Of a stretch of DNA of 26,578 bases, positions 1 to 5,580 are shown piece after piece (the stretch's first letter is position 1; every line of letters begins with the position of its first letter). This stretch comes from a virus, in the IMG/VR virus record IMGVR_UViG_3300037119_003911, positions 1-26,578 of that record; one strand, 5' to 3'. A program made the position numbers and the translations under genes. The notes under the pieces are model-generated. The model worked only from the letters and a program-made list of their open reading frames with translations, searched no databases and was not told where the DNA came from.

Positions 1-16
1 GGAGGTAGTCCTTCGT

Positions 17-34
17 ATTTTTTCACCAAAAAAT
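17..34. repeat. A6/T6 hairpin at left edge
   Basis: A run of A then six T, a CACC loop, then six A and a T forms a 7-bp pure A:T stem. It stands out in a GC-rich genome and lies in the gene-free left edge. It could be a terminator, an easily melted element or a DNA-bending tract. No G:C-rich stem supports a strong intrinsic terminator. Confidence 0.5.
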
Positions 35-35
35 C

Positions 36-133
36 GTCCGTCGATATCGGATATGGCGGATATTCGGATTTCGTGGATATGATATCGCGTCGTCGATATC
101 GGATATGGATATCGGATATTGATATCGGATATC
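36..133. repeat. GATATC/GGATAT repeat tract, left edge
   Basis: This AT-rich, gene-free tract contains six GATATC hexamers (43, 81, 95, 108, 121 and 128) embedded in a loose unit close to CGATATCGGATATGG. The unit occurs almost identically at 42-56 and 94-108. The stop codon of the kinase gene lies inside the last unit. The motif reappears at 593 and 649 and, inverted, at the right edge. Its role is unknown; protein-binding (partition, origin or packaging) functions are possible. Confidence 0.75.
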
Positions 134-569
134 ATGGTTGGGTATCTCTTCGTCCTGTCCATACGATCGTTTCGTGTCCTGACCGTGATGGTTCCCAGAG
201 GCGATACCAGGATCGCAAGTAGTCCAGCCAGATAGCGGGTCGTTCTGCGAGTACACGCTCATGGCATTCTTGCTGGGATGCCATGGCTACGACGACGGTG
301 GCTGCGTATTGGGTTCGGAAGCTTCCGCGTTGTTGACGTCGGGGCGCGGACCAGATGACCCAGCGTCGCGGGGCGGGTGTTGATAGGCCGGCGGTCCATA
401 GTGCGTGTGCTTGTTTGGTTACTTGTGGGTCTGTTGTGTATCGGTCGCCGCCTACTTGTTGGCGGAGTTCGTCGAAGTCGAGGACGAGATCGTCGGGTGT
501 GGCGTGTTCTGCGACGTATGTGGATTTGCCGCCGCATGGTGGGCCGGCGACGAGGACTACTGGTGTCAT
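132..569 (-). CDS. Small P-loop NTPase / kinase-like protein
   Basis: This 145-residue protein has an N-terminal strand followed by a Walker A motif, GPPCGGKST, at residues 9-17. An LVLDFDE segment at 28-34 resembles the acidic, Walker B-like element of small polynucleotide/adenylate-kinase-type (AAA_33) proteins. An Arg-rich stretch around 90-120 could form a lid. The family transfers phosphate from ATP to a small molecule or nucleic-acid end; the substrate here cannot be named. It is the last gene of the leftward operon, 8 bases after the small membrane protein gene, and its stop codon lies in the GATATC tract. The ATG start sits directly before the P-loop strand, as expected for the family. 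The NTP-binding assignment is firm; kinase activity is inferred. Confidence 0.75.
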   Translation of the reverse strand: MTPVVLVAGPPCGGKSTYVAEHATPDDLVLDFDELRQQVGGDRYTTDPQVTKQAHALWTAGLSTPAPRRWVIWSAPRRQQRGSFRTQYAATVVVAMASQQECHERVLAERPAIWLDYLRSWYRLWEPSRSGHETIVWTGRRDTQP

Positions 570-577
570 CGGGAATT

Positions 578-733
578 CTATTTCTCGTGGTCGATATCGG
601 TTATCGGTTCGGGGTTATCCATATCGGTGTCGTCGTTATCCTGTTCGGATATCCACTTGTGTTCGGTGTATCGTATTGCCCAGACGAACGCGGCGATGCA
701 GGTGATGGCGATGGCGGCGGCGACCCAGTTCAT
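578..733 (-). CDS. Small single-pass membrane protein
   Basis: A 51-residue ORF beginning MNWVAAAIAITCIAAFVWAI has one hydrophobic helix at residues 3-20, a short basic/aromatic turn, and a highly acidic, Asp-rich C-terminal tail. The ATG overlaps the stop of the preceding 14-codon ORF (ATGA), so translational coupling is likely. The tail is encoded by AT-rich DNA with GATATC-like motifs, unlike the GC-rich surroundings, as if the edge repeat tract had expanded into the coding region. The function is unknown; the topology is consistent with a tail exposed to one side of the membrane. Confidence 0.6.
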   Translation of the reverse strand: MNWVAAAIAITCIAAFVWAIRYTEHKWISEQDNDDTDMDNPEPITDIDHEK

Positions 734-774
734 GGTGTCGACCGAGGGCAGATGAACGGCGGTTCGATAGTCAT
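730..774 (-). pseudogene. 14-codon ORF, duplicated methylase N-terminus remnant
   Basis: The ORF reads MTIEPPFICPRSTP. Its ATG overlaps the methylase stop (ATGA) and its TGA overlaps the next ATG (ATGA), so a ribosome could pass through all three. The IEPPFI core repeats residues 6-11 of the methylase just upstream, within a 21-bp identical DNA repeat. It may be the stub left when a second gene with the same N-terminus was deleted, or simply a coupling mini-ORF. No independent function can be claimed. Confidence 0.4.
750..770. repeat. 21-bp direct repeat, copy 1
   Basis: This 21-bp stretch, beginning AGATGAACGG on the plus strand, is identical to 1382-1402. The copies bracket almost the whole methylase gene: this one lies just beyond its stop and the other near its start. 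The arrangement fits a duplication or recombination scar. Confidence 0.85.
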
Positions 775-1415
775 CCCTGGTCTCCGTCGGCTTCCATGTC
801 CCACACGGTGTAGGGCGGGGGCACGGTTCGGGCTAGTGCGACGAGTACGTCGCGGAACGCGTCCGGTGTGGCAATGGCACGCTCGAGTTTCGGTCGGCCC
901 ATGCACTCGCCGGTGTTGATCCCGCCGCCGATGACACCGGCGCCGCGGACCCGACGCCAGTCGAGCGCGATGGGGTCGACACCGACGGCGTAGAGCCATG
1001 TTCGTTTGGCGGCGCCGTGACCGTAGGCGGCCTGGAATATCTCGGTCGATATGCCGGGGTCACCGATGGCTTGTGTCCAGCCGTGGCGTGACGGCACCGG
1101 TAGCTCGTAGCGGGACCATGCGATGGAGTAGGCGGGGTGCTCGAGCACGCCGCCCCAGCGACGCACCGAGTCAAGGGCGGCGGCGAACGTCCCGCCGTCG
1201 TCGCCGATCATCTTCCCCCACCGCGTCTGATTGACCGATGCGAGCTGACACCACGTGTTGCACGGCGGGTGAGCGACGACGGGCCACGGGCCGCGGTAGC
1301 GGCGGGCGTCGCGTGTCTCGTCCCATGGGTCGACGTTGTCGAGCCCGTAGTAGGCGCCGTCACGTTCGACGTACAGGGCGGAGATGAACGGCGGTTCGAT
1401 AGCGGGGTCAGGCAT
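771..1415 (-). CDS. Cytosine-methylase-like phage protein
   Basis: The 214-residue product carries AHPPCNTWC (48-56), resembling the PC-containing catalytic motif of cytosine-5 DNA methyltransferases, and LEHPAYS (91-97), resembling their ENP motif. It also has the YYGLDNVDPWDE and GPWPVVAHPPC segments that I recall from short actinophage proteins annotated as DNA methylases. A canonical glycine-rich AdoMet-binding motif I is not evident, and the protein is much shorter than a full enzyme, so it may be a divergent or different-activity member. The chosen ATG (MPDPAIEPPF) overlaps the stop of the upstream Zn-finger gene by 8 bases; longer versions run into that gene. The likely role is DNA modification or protection from restriction, by inference. 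Confidence 0.6.
   Translation of the reverse strand: MPDPAIEPPFISALYVERDGAYYGLDNVDPWDETRDARRYRGPWPVVAHPPCNTWCQLASVNQTRWGKMIGDDGGTFAAALDSVRRWGGVLEHPAYSIAWSRYELPVPSRHGWTQAIGDPGISTEIFQAAYGHGAAKRTWLYAVGVDPIALDWRRVRGAGVIGGGINTGECMGRPKLERAIATPDAFRDVLVALARTVPPPYTVWDMEADGDQG
1382..1402. repeat. 21-bp direct repeat, copy 2
   Basis: Identical to 750-770. This copy lies inside the 5' coding end of the methylase gene and encodes the IEPPFI residues. Confidence 0.85.
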
Positions 1416-1563
1416 CGCGTCGTTCCCGTGTGGGTGGGCGTAGGTGGCGGCAGGGGATGACGGTGGTGTACCGGTGCGGCTCACCGGCGACGACCTCCCA
1501 TTCGTCGGGGCCGTCTTCCCATCCGGTGCCGCGACACCACGGGCATTCGTAGGTGACGCTCAT
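1408..1563 (-). CDS. Small CxxC zinc-finger-like protein
   Basis: A 51-residue ORF begins MSVTYECPWCRGTGWEDG. CPWCRGTGW resembles one half of a DnaJ-type CxxCxGxG zinc knuckle, and a later PCRH (Cys and His) could complete a metal site. The stop overlaps the methylase ATG by 8 bases, and the start follows the HNH gene by 30 bases, so it fits the operon. Small zinc-knuckle proteins of this kind are common in actinophage early regions and mostly uncharacterised. Metal binding is inferred; function is unknown. Confidence 0.6.
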   Translation of the reverse strand: MSVTYECPWCRGTGWEDGPDEWEVVAGEPHRYTTVIPCRHLRPPTRERRDA

Positions 1564-1572
1564 CGGCCACCC

Positions 1573-1599
1573 CGGTTACGCCGGTTACGCGGGTTACGC
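1573..1599. repeat. Three 9-bp tandem repeats with in-frame stops
   Basis: CGGTTACGC occurs at 1573-1581 and 1582-1590, and GGGTTACGC at 1591-1599. On the minus strand each unit holds TAA. Because the period is 9, all three TAA codons are in the frame of the HNH gene that ends at the first one. They lie in the 30-bp gap before the next gene. Confidence 0.8.
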
Positions 1600-2295
1600 G
1601 AAGTCGAACGTCGGCTGCTCTGGGTAGCGGATGACGAACTGTTCGGTGCACACCATCTGCAGTTGCGTCGGCTGGGATGACTCGACGACCGCCGGCACGT
1701 AGGCGCCGTCGCGGGTGCGGCGGAAGTAGTCCTCGTCAAGGGACCACGCCTCATCAATCCACTGGCGTAGCGGCTTGTTGTTCTTGCGACCGTTGCATGT
1801 TCCGCACAGTGCTTGGATATTGCGGGCGTGGTGGGCCGCGAGATCTTTGCCCCAGTCGTAAGGCGGTTCCATATGGTCAAGGTGGATATCGGGCTGACCT
1901 CGGAACTCATAGTCGGGACAACTGCACTCGGCATGGTCCTCGAGGAGAGGTCGTACCTTCTGTGGGAGGGTTGACCAGCGGCAGCGGTCCATGAGCCAGT
2001 GAACGGTGACGTACTCGGGCCCGCCTGCTTGGCGGATGCGGGTGGCGAGGGCTCGACCGCGACTCTCAACGATCCACAAGGCAGGGTCGGCGTCCTTACG
2101 GTTGACGCGTTGACGAAGCTGGCATCCACGACAGATCGGGTCGTACTGCCAAACGGTACCGTTTGGCGATCGACGTTGCCGTGAGGCGAACTCGTTGGCT
2201 TGCTTCCACTGACCGCAGCCTGTCGGTGGGTCGGCGCACTGGATGAGACCATCACGGTTTGGCGCACGTCTCGCTCTACGTTGGGTGACGGCCAT
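1594..2295 (-). CDS. HNH endonuclease
   Basis: A 233-residue protein whose C-terminal half contains an HNH nuclease core, LDHMEPPYDWGKDLAAHHARNIQALC, followed by CxxCNGRKNNK. The DH pair, the N-I-Q-x-L-C strand and the distal Cys pair match ββα-metal nucleases with a structural zinc. The N-terminal half has further Cys pairs (CADPPTGC, CRGC) that suggest a second zinc site. It cuts DNA, by family. It may be a homing/moron nuclease or serve phage recombination; context does not decide. It follows the candidate origin region and is the first gene after a 247-bp gap, so it may have its own promoter there. It is unrelated in sequence to the small HNH protein at 26115-26417. Confidence 0.8.
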   Translation of the reverse strand: MAVTQRRARRAPNRDGLIQCADPPTGCGQWKQANEFASRQRRSPNGTVWQYDPICRGCQLRQRVNRKDADPALWIVESRGRALATRIRQAGGPEYVTVHWLMDRCRWSTLPQKVRPLLEDHAECSCPDYEFRGQPDIHLDHMEPPYDWGKDLAAHHARNIQALCGTCNGRKNNKPLRQWIDEAWSLDEDYFRRTRDGAYVPAVVESSQPTQLQMVCTEQFVIRYPEQPTFDFA

Positions 2296-2542
2296 CCGGG
2301 TTCCTCGACGCCCGGGTGACTCGGGTCGGCGTCTCGAATCTGGCGCCGGCCCACCCAGGGGTGCGCGAATCCTAATGCTGTCATTTGCCGCGATCCAGTG
2401 GTGTCGGCGGGTTTGTGGTCGCGCACAGGCTTATCCCCAGACGATGCGATGGCAAGCGATGCTCTACTTCGTTCTGTTCTGTTATGCCATCCGTTTGCCA
2501 TCATGGCTCAATAGCTCTTGCTATCCGTTTGCTATCCGTTTG
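2296..2542. other. Gene-free region, candidate replication origin
   Basis: This is the only sizeable gap within the leftward early operon. It contains a DnaA-box-like 9-mer, a pyrimidine-rich AT-enriched stretch (2462-2485), and a cluster of GCTATCCGTTT/GCCATCCGTTT iterons running into the end of the replisome-organiser-like gene, plus one inverted GATGGCAAGC copy at about 2450. These are classical origin components. No test of function is possible here; the region could instead be a repressor-controlled promoter for the downstream genes. Confidence 0.5.
2431..2439 (+). promoter_or_regulatory. DnaA-box-like 9-mer
   Basis: TTATCCCCA differs at one position from the bacterial DnaA box TTATCCACA. 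It lies about 50 bp from the iteron cluster. One such match alone could be chance; the clustering gives it weight. Confidence 0.4.
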
Positions 2543-2549
2543 CTATCGC
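2486..2549. repeat. 11-bp iteron cluster
   Basis: GCYATCCGTTT units start at 2486, 2497 (degenerate), 2520, 2531 and 2542 (partial). Within each block they are spaced exactly 11 bp, one helical turn, and the two blocks are 23 bp apart. On the minus strand they read AAACGGATAGC. The last unit overlaps the stop codon of the upstream gene. Phased iterons next to a replication-protein gene are typical of initiator-binding sites. Confidence 0.7.
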
Positions 2550-2941
2550 AGACCGGCGGCGTCGACACAGTGTGGACAGTTCGGATCGGCCCGGCCACGC
2601 TTCACATGCCACCGGTTGTGGGCGCCTATCGCCCCAGCGTCCGCCCGTATTCCGCTGACGTCCTCGACCGGTGTGTTGCGTTTCAGCCAGGCCGCGATGT
2701 ACCAGCCTTCGCCGTTGCGGTCCCACAGCCCGCAGTCCACCAGTAACCCGGCGTAGCGCCGTGCGTGATCTATCCGCGCCCCGAACACACCCAGTTGGCG
2801 ATCCGCCAGCAACCCGTTGGTGCGCGTCCGCTTCGCGAACGCCAAGCCACGCACGTACAACAGTTCGGCCATCGGTGGGACCATCAGAAGCTTGTCGTCG
2901 TCGAAGTAGTTGACGTCGAGGGGGACGTACAGGCCGGCCAT
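2543..2941 (-). CDS. DnaD/replisome-organiser-like winged-helix protein
   Basis: A 132-residue protein opens MAGLYVPLDVNYFDDDKLLM and continues with an AELLYVRGLAFAKRTRTNGLL segment. This pattern, familiar from phage replisome organisers and DnaD-like initiators, has an N-terminal winged helix in which the host or phage helicase loader is recruited to the origin. The C-terminal HNRWHVKRGRADPNCPHC, with its Cys/His pairs, often ends actinophage proteins of this type. It is shorter than full-length organisers, which usually carry a second domain. It starts 3 bases after the coiled-coil gene, and its stop lies inside the iteron cluster, an arrangement seen for plasmid and phage initiators next to their binding sites. 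The replication role is inferred from family resemblance plus location. Confidence 0.6.
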   Translation of the reverse strand: MAGLYVPLDVNYFDDDKLLMVPPMAELLYVRGLAFAKRTRTNGLLADRQLGVFGARIDHARRYAGLLVDCGLWDRNGEGWYIAAWLKRNTPVEDVSGIRADAGAIGAHNRWHVKRGRADPNCPHCVDAAGLR

Positions 2942-2944
2942 CGG

Positions 2945-3124
2945 TCACGGCCGGCCGTTCGACGGATGCCGACGCTTGGACTCGGCGAGCTCGTCCTCGA
3001 GATCCCGAATCGTGGCGTCCCGCTCGGCGAGCTCAGCCAGCAGGGCGTGCTTCTCCTCACGCAGATAGTCGACCTCGTCCTGCAGCTCGGCACGACGCGC
3101 AGCCCAGAACGCGTTGTCGGTCAT
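2945..3124 (-). CDS. Small coiled-coil protein
   Basis: The 59-residue product is almost entirely a predicted heptad helix: MTDNAFWAARRAELQDEVDY, then repeated Leu and Glu/Arg through LEDELAESKRR. The ATG overlaps the stop of the zinc-ribbon gene (ATGA). It probably dimerises; function is unknown. Its place between a zinc-ribbon protein and the replication-like protein suggests an accessory role in phage DNA metabolism. A slightly longer in-frame start is less likely because it loses the overlap pattern used throughout the operon. Confidence 0.6.
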   Translation of the reverse strand: MTDNAFWAARRAELQDEVDYLREEKHALLAELAERDATIRDLEDELAESKRRHPSNGRP

Positions 3125-3315
3125 CGCTGCTCCTCCTGCCACTCGAACAGCGTCGCTTCGACGGGCGGCTCATAGCCGTCTGTGGGGCCCTGTGAGCGTC
3201 GTGCAGGGTCGCGGTGCAGGTTGCACCACACCCGCCCATCGACGTCACGCCAGCGGGCCCACACCGGACAGGCGTCGCAGAGCACACGTTCGTTCCACGC
3301 CACCTCAACCATCAC
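3121..3315 (-). CDS. Small zinc-ribbon-like protein
   Basis: A 64-residue protein has CDACPVWARWRDVDGRVWCNLH: a Cys-x2-Cys pair, then after a short strand a Cys-x2-His pair. This is a compact zinc-ribbon arrangement with a basic/aromatic middle. It starts at a GTG overlapping the RecT-like stop (GTGA); an ATG one codon later is an alternative. Its position directly after the annealing-protein gene suggests co-translation and perhaps a DNA-binding helper role. The function is not known. Confidence 0.6.
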   Translation of the reverse strand: MMVEVAWNERVLCDACPVWARWRDVDGRVWCNLHRDPARRSQGPTDGYEPPVEATLFEWQEEQR

Positions 3316-4049
3316 CGGTCCTCCTCGAGGTCGAGCTGGTCACCGCGGGCATCCGCGATCCACTCGGCGTCCATCGCATCCTCAGCGTCGAGCAGGGTCG
3401 CCTCAACCTGGCGGGCAGGCGTGTCATCGTCCACGTTGTCGTCCAGGATCTCGCCGGTCGTGGCGTCGATACCGGCCGGCACATACGAATCGTCGACATC
3501 GATCGCGTCATAGACACCGACGTGACCGACCTCGTCCGGTGTGTACGCCTCGCCGAGGATCAAGTCGTCAGCGAATAGGGTGCGCCCGAGCTCGGTCACC
3601 GCCCGCGCCGTCAACATCTGCCGCGGGTACCGCTTCCAGTTCTGCTTATCGGCGAGCCCGGCCCGCTTCGCATCCGCCATCGTCCACGTCACCTCGAGAT
3701 GGGTGCCGTTCGGGCGACGGCCGTACACGACGACACGCTCGTCGGAGCGTTCCCGAAACTGGATCAGCCCGGCCCGCAGCATGAGACCGAGCACGAACCG
3801 GGCCGCGAACGTCGGTGTGCCATCGATCATGTAGATGTTGACCAACGCGATCGAGGGTGACAGCCCCAACTCCTCGCCGTGTAGGACCGTCGCGAAGATG
3901 TCGTCGGGGCGCCCCCAGTACCGTTTCGGGATCGCCTCGGACCGGGCCAGGGCACGGGCCATATCCATCCGGTCCTTGTTCCGATGCCATGCCGGGGACC
4001 GGTCCTCGACGACCGCCGGTGTCGCCGACGTCGGCTCGATGTCAGTCAT
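3312..4049 (-). CDS. RecT-like single-strand annealing protein
   Basis: The 245-residue product follows the RecT-family layout recognised in actinophages. It has an N-terminal helical segment, then GEELGLSPSIALVNIYMIDGTPTF (59-82), a strand-rich centre, and WTMADAKRAGLADKQNWKRYPRQM (122-145) leading into the ARAVTELGRTLFADDLILG helix (148-166). The C-terminus beyond 180 is long, acidic and probably disordered. Such proteins anneal complementary single strands during phage recombination and replication, often with an exonuclease partner. No exonuclease of the classical RecE/YqaJ type is seen, but a VRR-NUC nuclease lies two genes upstream. The start overlaps the winged-helix gene (ATGA). Confidence 0.75.
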   Translation of the reverse strand: MTDIEPTSATPAVVEDRSPAWHRNKDRMDMARALARSEAIPKRYWGRPDDIFATVLHGEELGLSPSIALVNIYMIDGTPTFAARFVLGLMLRAGLIQFRERSDERVVVYGRRPNGTHLEVTWTMADAKRAGLADKQNWKRYPRQMLTARAVTELGRTLFADDLILGEAYTPDEVGHVGVYDAIDVDDSYVPAGIDATTGEILDDNVDDDTPARQVEATLLDAEDAMDAEWIADARGDQLDLEEDR

Positions 4050-4363
4050 GACGTCACCTCCGAAATCTGCCAGACGATCGCTTTGGCGCCGGATGGGGCG
4101 GCCCGGCGTCGGCCGCTGTCACGGATCAACCCGAGCGCCATCAGCTCACCGCGGCGTTTCCCGGCCGAGGTCTGTTGGCGGCCCATCAGGTCGGCGAGCT
4201 CGAAGTCGGTCAGCCCGTCAGGGTGGCGGCGATGCCACTCGAGGGCGCGGGCCCGATCGGTGAGACGCCCCGACGGTGACATCAGGGCGGCGGCCCGGCT
4301 GGTGTCAGGGTCGGCGTCGCGGACGTTCGGCGGGAACAACGACAGTTGAGGGGTGGCGCTCAC
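4046..4363 (-). CDS. Winged-helix protein with QLSLF motif
   Basis: The 105-residue protein has two parts. Near the N-terminus, residues 6-10 are QLSLF, an exact match to the bacterial sliding-clamp-binding consensus QL(S/D)LF. Residues about 35-95, including LTDFELADLMGRQQTSAGKR and ELMALGLIRDSGRRR, form a MarR/DnaD-like winged helix. The GTG start overlaps the stop of the upstream CxxC gene (GTGA). Tethering a DNA-binding domain to the host clamp would suit a replication or recombination factor, in line with the RecT-like neighbour. The winged helix is well supported; clamp binding is inference from the motif alone. It could also be a transcription regulator. Confidence 0.65.
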   Translation of the reverse strand: MSATPQLSLFPPNVRDADPDTSRAAALMSPSGRLTDRARALEWHRRHPDGLTDFELADLMGRQQTSAGKRRGELMALGLIRDSGRRRAAPSGAKAIVWQISEVTS

Positions 4364-4536
4364 GACGACGTCTCCCGGTGGGCTTGGCGGGTGGCGGTGC
4401 GCCGTGAGATGTAGTCGGCGTAGATCAACCGGTCCGCCTCGCAGACCAGCGGGAAGAACGGGGCGTCGACGTTGATGACGAGCCGGGCCGGCCGGTCACA
4501 CGTACACGTCGGACACGAGTAGTGGACGCGGGTCAT
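4360..4536 (-). CDS. Small Cys-rich protein
   Basis: A 58-residue ORF begins MTRVHYSCPTCTCDRPARLV. The CPTCTC cluster and a later VCEADR Cys could bind zinc; the C-terminal part is basic (SRRTATRQAHR). The start overlaps the stop of the nuclease gene (ATGA), and its own stop overlaps the next start. It is unrecognised; the likeliest class is a zinc-binding nucleic-acid accessory protein. Confidence 0.6.
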   Translation of the reverse strand: MTRVHYSCPTCTCDRPARLVINVDAPFFPLVCEADRLIYADYISRRTATRQAHRETSS

Positions 4537-5006
4537 GGCATGGCCCGGTTGAGGATGTCGTCCAACATTGCGCCGGACGGGGACGGGCGGCCGGCGGGGA
4601 CGTCGGCGAGCATGGCGAGGAACTGGGTCAACCCGGCCCGACCGCGGACGACGCACCATTCGGCGCCGGCCTGGATCAGCCATGCCGCCCACGACTCCTG
4701 TGCCGCGGCGAGTTTGTTCTTGTTCGCTTTCAACTCGACGAACACGACACGTTTCGCGACCGGGTGGACGGCGACCAGGTCGGGGAAGCCTTTCCCGTCG
4801 CCGGACACTGCGGTCCGCCAGCCGTGCATCGTGCGGCCGGGCCGGAAGTGAGCGAGACGCCACCCGAGGAACGCGGCCGCCGTGATGATGGCCGCCAACA
4901 TCTCCGCTTCCGATGGCTCCGGGGCCGTCCCTGCCCCCGTCGCGATGGAGGCGACGGGGGCAGGGCGGACGGCGGCCGAGCGGGCGACGCGGGGCCGGGA
5001 CGGCAT
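4533..5006 (-). CDS. VRR-NUC (PD-(D/E)xK) nuclease
   Basis: The 157-residue protein has the compact VRR-NUC core: a helix with Glu (SEAEMLAAI, about 32-40), a GKGFPDLVAV strand with the metal-binding Asp at 76, and VVFVELKANKNKL with Glu91 and Lys93 forming the ExK element, followed by a helix with Gln103. VRR-NUC enzymes cut branched or flapped DNA and act in replication and recombination intermediates. The first 30 residues are low-complexity and probably disordered. The ATG shares one base with the preceding stop (TGATG). With the RecT-like protein it may form a recombination module, by inference. Confidence 0.8.
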   Translation of the reverse strand: MPSRPRVARSAAVRPAPVASIATGAGTAPEPSEAEMLAAIITAAAFLGWRLAHFRPGRTMHGWRTAVSGDGKGFPDLVAVHPVAKRVVFVELKANKNKLAAAQESWAAWLIQAGAEWCVVRGRAGLTQFLAMLADVPAGRPSPSGAMLDDILNRAMP

Positions 5007-5158
5007 CAGTCTGCCTCCAGCCGGGCCATCGCCCGGAGCATTTGTGCCCGGTCGCGTTCCTCGGCGGCCTTGCGGTCGTACTCGACGATGATGCTGCGAC
5101 ACTCGAGCGCGACATAGACGATGAGGGCGGCGGCCAGGACACCGGCGATCAACGCCAC
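5006..5158 (-). CDS. 50-residue single-pass membrane protein
   Basis: The ORF reads VALIAGVLAAALIVYVALEC and then a charged helix, RSIIVEYDRKAAEERDRAQM. This is an N-terminal transmembrane helix with a cytoplasmic or periplasmic coiled tail, the topology of an i-spanin-like or anchor protein. It starts at a GTG and overlaps the lipoprotein gene by 10 bases. The pairing with a lipoprotein is suggestive of a functional unit at the membrane, but it lies outside the lysis cassette. The function is unknown. Confidence 0.55.
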   Translation of the reverse strand: MALIAGVLAAALIVYVALECRSIIVEYDRKAAEERDRAQMLRAMARLEAD

Positions 5159-5580
5159 GGCTTCATCCCGAGCTTGCGGTAGGCGACCGCCGCACAGCGG
5201 ACGTTGATCTCGGCGTCGGTGACGTTGCCGAGCGTGAGCCCGCACCAGTCGTTCCACGTCGCGGCGAGCCGGCCCTTCAGGTTCAGGCCGAGCAGTCCGC
5301 CGCCGGCGTCGTCCCGATCGATGACGAACGACCGGTGATTGCATCCCGACTCCCGGTAGGCGATCTTCTTGAACGTGGCGACGGGGAGGCCGTATTGCTC
5401 GAACAGCGGGGTGTAGGACGAGCAGTCCCCCGGGGAGGGCGAATCGCCGGGGGACTGCTCGAGGGCGGCGAGCGCGGCGGCCGGGTCGACGGCGTGCCAG
5501 TCGAGCCAGCGGTCCCGCTCCTCGGGGGTGCAGCCGGTGACGGCGAGAACCGCGACGAGGGCGGCGGCAATGCGTCTCAC
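5149..5580 (-). CDS. Lipoprotein with lysozyme-like domain
   Basis: The 143-residue precursor has a basic start (MRR), a hydrophobic core and a lipobox VTGC ending at Cys17, so it should be lipidated and surface-anchored. A Pro/Ser linker follows. Residues 70-143 contain YRESGCNHRSF, with Glu77 at the place of the catalytic acid of soluble-lytic-transglycosylase-like folds, then GGGLLGLNLKG and a helical end with several Cys. The family cleaves peptidoglycan. Four Cys in the domain could form disulfides. It starts at a GTG overlapping the excisionase stop (GTGA). Its location in the immunity/early operon, away from the holin-endolysin block, suggests a role during infection or lysogeny such as surface modification or exclusion; that is inference. 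Confidence 0.65.
   Translation of the reverse strand: MRRIAAALVAVLAVTGCTPEERDRWLDWHAVDPAAALAALEQSPGDSPSPGDCSSYTPLFEQYGLPVATFKKIAYRESGCNHRSFVIDRDDAGGGLLGLNLKGRLAATWNDWCGLTLGNVTDAEINVRCAAVAYRKLGMKPWR

Noticed and set aside
36-133. CRISPR array
   Set aside because: Repeats are short, irregular and AT-rich, with no constant spacers; no cas genes are present.
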